NCBI GenBank assembly: GCA_018825765.1
Contig: JAHKAQ010000058.1
Location: 1 to 5,856, forward strand
DNA from: Patescibacteria group bacterium
GTDB lineage: Bacteria; Patescibacteriota; Minisyncoccia; CAIUEV01; JAHKAQ01
DNA length: 5,856 nucleotides
Direction of reading: 5' to 3'
The notes below the pieces were generated by a model, which did no database searches, was not told where the DNA came from, and was given only the letters and a program-made list of their open reading frames with translations. This document shows, piece by piece, positions 1 through 5,171 of this stretch (position 1 is its first letter; every line of letters starts with the position of its first letter). Made by a program: the position numbers and the translations under genes.

Positions 1-47
1 TTTAAATTCACGTCTTCTTTTAAATTCACGTCTTCTTTTAAATTCAC
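1..47. repeat. 18-bp tandem direct repeat, about 2.6 copies, cut by window edge
   Basis: Bases 1-18 and 19-36 are identical (unit tttaaattcacgtcttct), and 37-47 repeats the first 11 bases. On the minus strand the unit encodes VNLKED in frame with the surface protein, because 18 is a multiple of 3. The array probably continues to the left of the window. A charged, lysine- and glutamate-containing hexapeptide array is unlike the Gly/Thr/Ser-rich modules before it. It could be a linker, a low-complexity stalk, or the edge of an intergenic-type repeat family that entered the gene. Confidence 0.9.
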
Positions 48-1433
48 TGTCCCTGAATCATCCGGCCTCCTCCATCCCCTGTCCGCCGAAGATGTACTGC
101 TTGTTTGGCTATCCTGGCTTGTAACTGTGCATTTATAATATCTCCCGCTCCCGTCGGCCGGCGCGCCTGTGTAGTTGTAAGGATTTGTTGTTCCGCCGAA
201 AATAATGCCGTAAGTTCCGTCAGCGTCGCTGCCGCTTCCCTGCCACAAGTAAGTAACAGTTCCCAGCCCCCGATAACCGGTCTCGGTTCCGCTTTCCGCA
301 CCGTCTCCGGTCCCGTTATAGGCCAGAACCTTGTAAGTTACCGCGGCCCCGTCGCTATAGGAAAGTTCAGGTAAAGCTAAAACCACATATTCCACGTAAG
401 TCCCGTCGCTGGCGTCCGCCGTTCCCGGACTCAATGTCGGAGCCGAAGCGCTTGTGTGATCCCAGGTTAAAACATTACCTACGTCAGTCCAGCTTGAACT
501 CACGCTATCCCACACCTTATACCCCGTGGCGCCCGTGACCACGTTCCAGCTTACTGTAACTTTATTAGAATAAGTTCCGTCCGTAGCTGAAAGTCCGGTC
601 GGCACATCCGGCACGGTCGTAAAAGAAGACTGGCTGCCGTAGCCTGTTCCTTCCGAATTAGTCGCGTAGGCCCGAAAATAATAAGTAGTCACCGGCAATA
701 AAGTAGAACCTGTCCCGCAGGAATAAGCGCCAACCCCGCCCACCCCGGCATTGCAGGAATTAGGATAAGGACCGCCGTCATCCGTCCCCCATTCCACGTA
801 ACGCGTCGGATCTTCATTGCCTGTATCCGTAACATTGCCGGCCAAGGTAGCCGAATTAGCCGTAATGCTTGAAGCCGCGCCCGTGGTAACCGTGGGCGCC
901 GTAATTACCCGCCAGGTCGTTGTTACTCCGTATAAAACTCCGGCATCATTCATATTTATGTATCCCGCCTTTTCACTCCAGCCGTAATCTGAAAAAATTC
1001 CCGTGTCTCCATTTATGGTTGCCTGGTAAAAATCATTCACGCTCGAATCATCAAAGCTGATATATCCCATTTTCTCGCTCCAGGCATGACCGCCCAAATT
1101 ACCCGCCCCGTCGTTAGTAACTCCATAGTCAACGCCGTTTAAGCTGACCCAGCCGGTCTTTTCGCTCCAGGCGTAGCCAGTGAGCTGGGCATCGCTTACC
1201 GTTACCCCGTAATCCACTCCGGCGGCCGCGCCGGAAAAGCTGATAAACCCGAATTTCTCCGCCCAGGCGTAATCCGAACAGTTCCCGTTATTCCCGGCGT
1301 GAACCGCTACTTCAATCAGGTGTCTTAAAAAAAAGGAAATAAAAAAACTATAACTAAAAACCAGGCAAAAAATTACCAGAAATTTTGCCAATTCTGTAAA
1401 AAGTTTTATTTTTTGTTTAATTTTTACCTTCAT
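1..1433 (-). CDS. Secreted multi-domain surface protein: tryptophan repeats plus FN3-like modules (3' end beyond window)
   Basis: An open frame runs from ATG at 1433 to the left edge: 477 complete codons and no stop, so the C-terminus is missing. Residues 1-46 form a signal peptide: a Lys-rich start, a hydrophobic core at about 18-36, and a possible signal peptidase site after VHA46. Residues 52-171 hold four tandem repeats of about 30 residues centred on [YH][AG]W[SA]EKxG[FWY][IV] (W57, W89, W118, W152), three of them followed by V[DL]YGVT. Then come beta-sandwich modules: about 178-274 (with C227 and C239), about 275-390 (starts VPTGLSATDGT, clear FN3 look), and about 391-455 (YLWQGSGSD to DRGWR). 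After residue 462 the sequence turns into VNLKED repeats. The start is chosen because it gives the signal peptide and lies one base after the preceding stop. Adhesion or envelope display is inferred; no enzymatic motif is visible. The frame was checked at both ends and is unbroken. Confidence 0.88.
   Translation of the reverse strand, partial: MKVKIKQKIKLFTELAKFLVIFCLVFSYSFFISFFLRHLIEVAVHAGNNGNCSDYAWAEKFGFISFSGAAAGVDYGVTVSDAQLTGYAWSEKTGWVSLNGVDYGVTNDGAGNLGGHAWSEKMGYISFDDSSVNDFYQATINGDTGIFSDYGWSEKAGYINMNDAGVLYGVTTTWRVITAPTVTTGAASSITANSATLAGNVTDTGNEDPTRYVEWGTDDGGPYPNSCNAGVGGVGAYSCGTGSTLLPVTTYYFRAYATNSEGTGYGSQSSFTTVPDVPTGLSATDGTYSNKVTVSWNVVTGATGYKVWDSVSSSWTDVGNVLTWDHTSASAPTLSPGTADASDGTYVEYVVLALPELSYSDGAAVTYKVLAYNGTGDGAESGTETGYRGLGTVTYLWQGSGSDADGTYGIIFGGTTNPYNYTGAPADGSGRYYKCTVTSQDSQTSSTSSADRGWRRPDDSGTVNLKEDVNLKEDVNL
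1262..1279 (-). repeat. First of four YAWSEK-type coding repeats (others near 1166-1183, 1079-1096 and 977-994)
   Basis: Four protein repeats share the core [YH][AG]W[SA]EK, here YAWAEK at residues 55-60, then YAWSEK at 87-92, HAWSEK at 116-121 and YGWSEK at 150-155. Each is followed by one residue, Gly, an aromatic residue and a hydrophobic one. The Trp-to-Trp spacings are 32, 29 and 34 residues. The repeats are clear at protein level but diverged at DNA level, so they are old and not recent slippage copies. I recall similar repeats from many Patescibacteria surface proteins; I know of no demonstrated function. Confidence 0.8.
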
Positions 1434-1434
1434 A

Positions 1435-2301
1435 TTATTTATATATCTCTCTTGTCTCTTCTTTTCTCACGTTATGCCCTTTGTTGTCTGTTATAAAATT
1501 ACCTTCTATTGTTCCTGAACAGCCTCTCCCGACGAACAAACCATAACTTCCATTATCTCTAATTGAATTCCTTATAACATCCACTTTGCTCTCCTGCAAA
1601 AAAACACCGGACTTTTTATTCCCTTTGATAAGGCAATTCTTTATCAAGCCCCGGGCTCCTTTAGTTTTAATTCCATAACCCGAATCGCGAAACAGGCAAT
1701 CCTCTATTCTGAATTCCCCGCCGCCGGCAAAAAAAGCGCCCCGGTTCAAGCCGTCAAATTCTATCCTTTCTATCTCAAACTTCGCGTCCTGACCCACAAG
1801 CCCCAGCCCGGAATCGGCTAAAACCAAATTCTTTAACGCAAGGCCGGATCTCAAAGCTAAAATAACCGGCTCTTCGCTTTGTTCTTTTGACTTTAAAACC
1901 GTTCTCTCTCCTTGCCCAATCATAATTAAATCCCTTTCTATTTTCAAATTTACCCTGTATTCTCCCGGCTCAATCAATATTCTGGCTCCGGGTTCAGCTT
2001 CATCCACTGCGGCTTGAAGCTCTTCCTCGCTTCTCGCCCTGATTCTGTTCTCTAAATCACCTTCATAAGCTCCTCCATCTTCGCCGGAAAAAATATCCCC
2101 CAGCGCCAGCGCTTTTTCCTCTATCGGGCTGAATTCACTCTGATCATTGTGTTTAGTATATTCAATAACCTCCTTCTCTTTTGGTACTTGAGGGCTGTCT
2201 TTTACTTTTCTCCACAGCTTATATAAGACCAGAACAAGCATTACCGCTCCCAATGTAACCAGTATCCGCCTCAAATTTTTTCTTACAAAACCCAATTTCA
2301 T
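1435..2301 (-). CDS. Membrane-anchored right-handed parallel beta-helix protein
   Basis: This encodes 288 residues. The N-terminus (MKLGFVRKNLRR) is basic and leads into one hydrophobic segment at about 13-27 followed by KLWRKVK, a typical uncleaved anchor or signal anchor. A charged, probably flexible linker covers about 32-85. At about 86-137 is the start of a pectin-lyase-like fold: ELQAAVDEAEPGARILIEPGEYRVNLKI, then LIMIGQGERTVL. This is the usual cap of secreted beta-helix proteins (Beta_helix/NosD-like families). The rest up to about 275 is a ladder of short strands with recurring I.[ND]C.[IF] turns (IEDCLF, IKNCLI) and Asn/Gly-rich corners. The C-terminal tail is charged. No polysaccharide lyase or hydrolase catalytic set is evident, so a binding or structural role at the surface is inferred. 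The start at 2301 is preferred over an in-frame TTG at 2361: it lies one base after the previous stop and places the basic-hydrophobic signal at the N-terminus. Confidence 0.87.
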   Translation of the reverse strand: MKLGFVRKNLRRILVTLGAVMLVLVLYKLWRKVKDSPQVPKEKEVIEYTKHNDQSEFSPIEEKALALGDIFSGEDGGAYEGDLENRIRARSEEELQAAVDEAEPGARILIEPGEYRVNLKIERDLIMIGQGERTVLKSKEQSEEPVILALRSGLALKNLVLADSGLGLVGQDAKFEIERIEFDGLNRGAFFAGGGEFRIEDCLFRDSGYGIKTKGARGLIKNCLIKGNKKSGVFLQESKVDVIRNSIRDNGSYGLFVGRGCSGTIEGNFITDNKGHNVRKEETREIYK

Positions 2302-2302
2302 T

Positions 2303-4969
2303 TTATTTTCTATTTCGCAAAAATTCCCACCGCTCCCGCGCGAATTCCCTCCCAGGATCAAGTTCCAGCTCTTTGCCGTAACTTTCCTTTGCTTTTTCTT
2401 TTTTACCTAAAACCTCATAAATTACGCCCATGTTTTCATAAGCCAGAATAAATTTATCATCCAATTCCACGGCCTTTTCTAAGAAAGGAATCGCCCGCAT
2501 GGGCTCGCCTGTTTCCCAATACAAAACTCCCATATAATTATAGCTTTCCGCCTGATTCGAGTCTATAACCTTTTCTTTTTCCTTGCCCAGGTCTTTTACT
2601 TCCACTTTCTGGCGCTCTCCTGACATCAAAGCCCGCGCTACCCGGGCCCGCGTTAATAAAACCTTCAAAGAATTATCATTCGGATTAAAATCCAGCGCCT
2701 GCTCATAATCCGCCAACGCCTCATCTAGCCGGCCTAAAGTCTCTTTTACCTTTCCCAGGCCCGTATAAGTCAAAGCTGATTTATTATTTAACTCAAGCGC
2801 TTTTTCCAGATAGACCAGCGCCTGCTCGTATTTTCCGCGCGAATAATAAATCAAAGCCGCCTGATTATACAATTCCGCCTTTACCTTATCATCTCCGGAA
2901 GCTTTAATCTTTCTAAAAATCCCGATTATCTCCAGGTTATTTTTTATCATAGGCACCAGCCGGTGCACGAACTGAATCTGCTGGGCCCGCCTGAATTCAA
3001 GCTCTGCCTCGTCATAGCGCTCATTTTCCATGTAAGCCGTGCCTAAATTAAAATGGATTTGAGCCGAGTTTTTGTCTTGTTCCGCCGCTTTTTTCAAGCT
3101 TTCCAGCGCCTTGTCTTTTTGTCCGTCCTTCAAATAAAAAACGCCCAAATTATTTATAATTTCCACGCTGTCCGGGTTGTTTTTTACCCCCTCCTCTAGG
3201 AGTTTAATGCTGTCTTTATAATCCGGCGCGCTTCCTCCGCTGTAAAAAAGTCTCTCTTTCGCCTCAAAAACCACCAAATCTCCATACGCCCCGACTAGCT
3301 TCATTTCATACTGCCTGGAGCCGTATCTCTTTGTGTCAAGCGGCGATTTTCCCAGCATTTCGCTTTCCACAATATAATCCGCGTCGCTCGACCACATCAT
3401 CCAGTCAAATTCCGATATGGTCAACTGCGTAGTCGGCTCTGTGGGAACTACCAGCCGCTTGGAATAAAAATAGATTTCTTTTCTGTCTGAAACTACAATG
3501 CTGTCCTTCGGCGTGTTATTTCGAATCCAGTTGCCAATTCCAATCAGCGGACTGCCCCAATCATAATCATAATTTCTCATCAAAGCGCCGGCCAGAGCTC
3601 CAGGATAAAATAGATGCTTCATATTGCCTAATGCCTGGCGCAAGTTCCAAAAAAAACCGAAAAAAATAAAAACCAAAAGAAAAAGCCAGCTCGCCTCGCG
3701 AAAAACGCTCGCCCTAAAGCGCGCTTTGCCGTTTATTTTTCCCAATAAAAATTTTATCAGTGTATCAGCCCTGTCAAGCGAAAACTTAAAACCCAAAATC
3801 AAAAATAAAATAAAAAAAGGAATAAGCGGCACCAGATAGCGAACCTCCTTATAAGGGAAGATCATCAATAGCAGAAAATGAGCCACAGCCACGAGCGCCA
3901 AAAGCCTGGCTCGTGAATTGTAAAAAAAACAAACCACAGCGCCAAGCGTTACAAAAAAAACCACAGCGTAAATTAAAAACAATTCCCCGGCCCGGCTTAA
4001 AAAACTGGGGAACATTCCGGCGAAAGCCGGAGAAAATGCTGTATCTACCAAAGCCGTGTTAGTCATCCTCCCCACGTGCTCGCTGTAATAAGCCGCGTTT
4101 AATTTAATCCTTTTGGCAAACCTGAAAACCTGATTAGCGGCCGGCGGATCAAGATCCGTGTTCAAAATCTGGCTTACATAGCTTCCGCCGCCCATACCTG
4201 TCCGCTGACTTTCCCAGCGATCGCGCCAAATCCAGGGCGTTATAAGAAGAAGCGATAAAACGCCAAAAAAAATCGCGTCTTTCCATTTCTTTTCCCATAA
4301 AAGATAAAGCCCAATCGCCGGCCAAAGGCACAGCCAAATAGAGCGCGACAAAAACGCGGCCGAAAACATCAAGGCAACTAAAATTAAATATTTAGCCTTT
4401 GTCTTTTCCCGCTTCGCCGCCTCAATATCAACCGAACTAACAGCCGCGGCCTGGCTGAATTTAAAAACAAAAAACAAAGCAAAAAGCGCAAACATAAGCG
4501 CCGGTATTTCTGCCATTACTTCCGCGGAAAAAGCAACTATTATCGGACTTAAAGCTACAAGCATCATAACTACTAGCGCGACCTTTTCACTCAAGCTCTT
4601 TCTTACCACCCAATAAATCCCGGCAAGCATCGCCATGCCTGAAAAGCAGGTTACAAGCTTGGCCGCGATGACGCTCTCGCCAAAAAAAATCGCCGAAAGC
4701 GTCAAGAGAAAAGGATACATGGGCGGGTATAAGATATGAATTGGATTGTCCGGCGCCGAATAATCATGATAAAAATCACCATTCAAAATCGAGTTAGCAA
4801 GAATTATATAAGCCGAAGAATCCGGCGTGTATAAAAGCAGGGGATTAAGCCGGAAAAAGCAAAGCATAGAAAATAAAATAAGCGTTCCGTAAAATCCCAG
4901 CTTATATTTTGCCCCGCTTTTTCTGAAATTCCGGCCGAAAAAAGCAAATAATTTAGCAAAAATCTTCAT
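2303..4969 (-). CDS. GT-C (PMT/ArnT-like) membrane glycosyltransferase fused to C-terminal TPR domain
   Basis: This encodes 888 residues. The first part, to about 445, is polytopic with roughly 11-12 hydrophobic segments (for example 24-40, 105-122, 129-147, 327-349, 355-371, 378-394, 425-442). It shows GT-C features of the PMT_2/GT39-GT83 type: TPDSSAYI with D50 in the first external loop (the likely catalytic acid), YPPMYPF at 81-87, SAEVMAEIP at 148-156 and KEVRYLVPLIPF at 374-385. Such enzymes transfer sugar from a polyprenyl-phosphate donor on the outer face of the membrane. Residues about 474-570 (IGNWIRNNTPKDSIVVSD, then DADYIVES) resemble the soluble extracytoplasmic segment common in this family. 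Residues about 584-876 hold six or seven TPRs (NNLGVFYLKDG, HFNLGTAYMENE, YNQAALIYYSRG, YTGLGKVKETLG, YNYMGVLYWETG, YENMGVIYEVLG), with a charged spacer at 765-806. Acceptor and sugar are unknown. It leads the operon. No good Shine-Dalgarno sequence lies at normal distance from ATG 4969. Confidence 0.87.
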   Translation of the reverse strand: MKIFAKLFAFFGRNFRKSGAKYKLGFYGTLILFSMLCFFRLNPLLLYTPDSSAYIILANSILNGDFYHDYSAPDNPIHILYPPMYPFLLTLSAIFFGESVIAAKLVTCFSGMAMLAGIYWVVRKSLSEKVALVVMMLVALSPIIVAFSAEVMAEIPALMFALFALFFVFKFSQAAAVSSVDIEAAKREKTKAKYLILVALMFSAAFLSRSIWLCLWPAIGLYLLWEKKWKDAIFFGVLSLLLITPWIWRDRWESQRTGMGGGSYVSQILNTDLDPPAANQVFRFAKRIKLNAAYYSEHVGRMTNTALVDTAFSPAFAGMFPSFLSRAGELFLIYAVVFFVTLGAVVCFFYNSRARLLALVAVAHFLLLMIFPYKEVRYLVPLIPFFILFLILGFKFSLDRADTLIKFLLGKINGKARFRASVFREASWLFLLVFIFFGFFWNLRQALGNMKHLFYPGALAGALMRNYDYDWGSPLIGIGNWIRNNTPKDSIVVSDRKEIYFYSKRLVVPTEPTTQLTISEFDWMMWSSDADYIVESEMLGKSPLDTKRYGSRQYEMKLVGAYGDLVVFEAKERLFYSGGSAPDYKDSIKLLEEGVKNNPDSVEIINNLGVFYLKDGQKDKALESLKKAAEQDKNSAQIHFNLGTAYMENERYDEAELEFRRAQQIQFVHRLVPMIKNNLEIIGIFRKIKASGDDKVKAELYNQAALIYYSRGKYEQALVYLEKALELNNKSALTYTGLGKVKETLGRLDEALADYEQALDFNPNDNSLKVLLTRARVARALMSGERQKVEVKDLGKEKEKVIDSNQAESYNYMGVLYWETGEPMRAIPFLEKAVELDDKFILAYENMGVIYEVLGKKEKAKESYGKELELDPGREFARERWEFLRNRK

Positions 4970-5001
4970 CTTTATTTTATTTTTAACTTTTCGAAAAAAA
5001 A

Positions 5002-5009
5002 TTTCTCCT
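5002..5009 (-). promoter_or_regulatory. Displaced Shine-Dalgarno-like AGGAGAAA in the leader of the glycosyltransferase gene
   Basis: The minus strand reads AGGAGAAA, an excellent anti-16S match, but it ends 32 bases before ATG 4969, too far for normal initiation. The frame of the gene is open upstream back to TGA at 5023-5021, with no ATG, GTG or TTG at a sensible distance. An ATT codon follows only two bases after AGGAG. The ATG itself has only AAATAAAG in front. The element may be fortuitous or an unusual leader site. Confidence 0.3.
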
Positions 5010-5026
5010 GATCCGTCTTTTCAAAA

Positions 5027-5036
5027 CCCGGCCGGG
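5027..5036. promoter_or_regulatory. Perfect 10-bp palindrome CCCGGCCGGG in the leader
   Basis: A fully symmetric GC-only decamer sits inside otherwise AT-rich intergenic DNA, flanked by A-runs on the plus strand (aaaa on both sides). With no loop it cannot form a stable RNA hairpin without opening the centre, so a protein-binding site is as likely as a structure. No regulator can be named. It lies about 57 bases upstream of the glycosyltransferase start and downstream of the intrinsic terminator, as expected for an operator or leader element. Confidence 0.25.
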
Positions 5037-5056
5037 AAAAATCACCCGAACAATTT

Positions 5057-5084
5057 AAAAAAGCCAAGTTCATTTCAACTTAGC
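5057..5084 (-). terminator. Rho-independent terminator of the upstream cysteine-rich protein gene
   Basis: On the minus strand GCTAAGTT (5084-5077) pairs with AACTTGGC (5070-5063) across the six-base loop GAAATG. This gives an 8-bp stem with one G.U pair, followed directly by six T (5062-5057). It lies about 90 bases past the TAG at 5174-5172, so it would end that transcript and separate it from the glycosyltransferase operon. The stem is moderately GC-poor, so efficiency is uncertain. Confidence 0.7.
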
Positions 5085-5105
5085 AATAAGCATTTTTACA
5101 GTCAA
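5077..5105 (-). promoter_or_regulatory. Possible sigma70-type promoter for the glycosyltransferase operon
   Basis: The minus strand has TTGACT (5105-5100), five of six matches to the -35 consensus. A 17-base spacer separates it from TAAGTT (5082-5077), a poor -10 with only three of six matches. Transcription would start near 5070, inside the terminator hairpin, so the new RNA would lack its 5' arm and not be terminated. The weak -10 keeps confidence low. No better pair was found between the terminator and the ATG, though that stretch is so AT-rich that a non-consensus promoter would be hard to see. Confidence 0.25.
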
Positions 5106-5171
5106 CAAAGCCGTCTCAGCCGCAAAAAAATACTGGTGCTAATATATCTGCGCCTTATCCTATTACCCCGG

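Larger units (their letters stand above)
4970..5171. other. Intergenic region between two transcription units
   Basis: These 202 bases carry no open frame with protein-like content. They hold, in transcription order, the trailer of the upstream gene, the terminator at 5084-5057, a CCCGGCCGGG palindrome, an AGGAG sequence and an A/T-rich run up to ATG 4969. It is the only sizeable gap in the window and the natural place for the operon promoter. Confidence 0.8.

Noticed and set aside
1..47. CRISPR-like repeat at the left edge
   Set aside because: The 18-bp units are directly contiguous without spacers and keep the reading frame, so this is a simple tandem repeat.
44..374. Small open frames on both strands at 44-301 (minus) and 105-374 (plus)
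   Set aside because: Both lie inside the surface-protein gene in other frames; the main frame shows clear beta-sandwich module sequence throughout.
1311..1350. Apparent frameshift near the start of the surface protein
   Set aside because: A first reading with nine T gave a TGA. Recounting the run as eight (1327-1334) keeps one frame from ATG 1433 to position 1, confirmed by codon phase at 1310, 74, 47 and 5.
2302..2361. N-terminal extension of the beta-helix protein from a TTG at 2361
   Set aside because: It would overlap the glycosyltransferase gene by 59 bases and add a Gly/Ser/Asn-rich stretch before the basic-hydrophobic anchor. ATG 2301 is one base after the stop and gives a proper signal anchor.
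3624..3839. Plus-strand open frame of 71 codons
   Set aside because: It is antisense to a membrane segment of the glycosyltransferase; its Lys-rich product is just the reverse of A/T-rich Phe and Leu codons.
4149..4337. Minus-strand open frame of 62 codons
   Set aside because: Out of frame within the glycosyltransferase gene, with no domain signal or start context.
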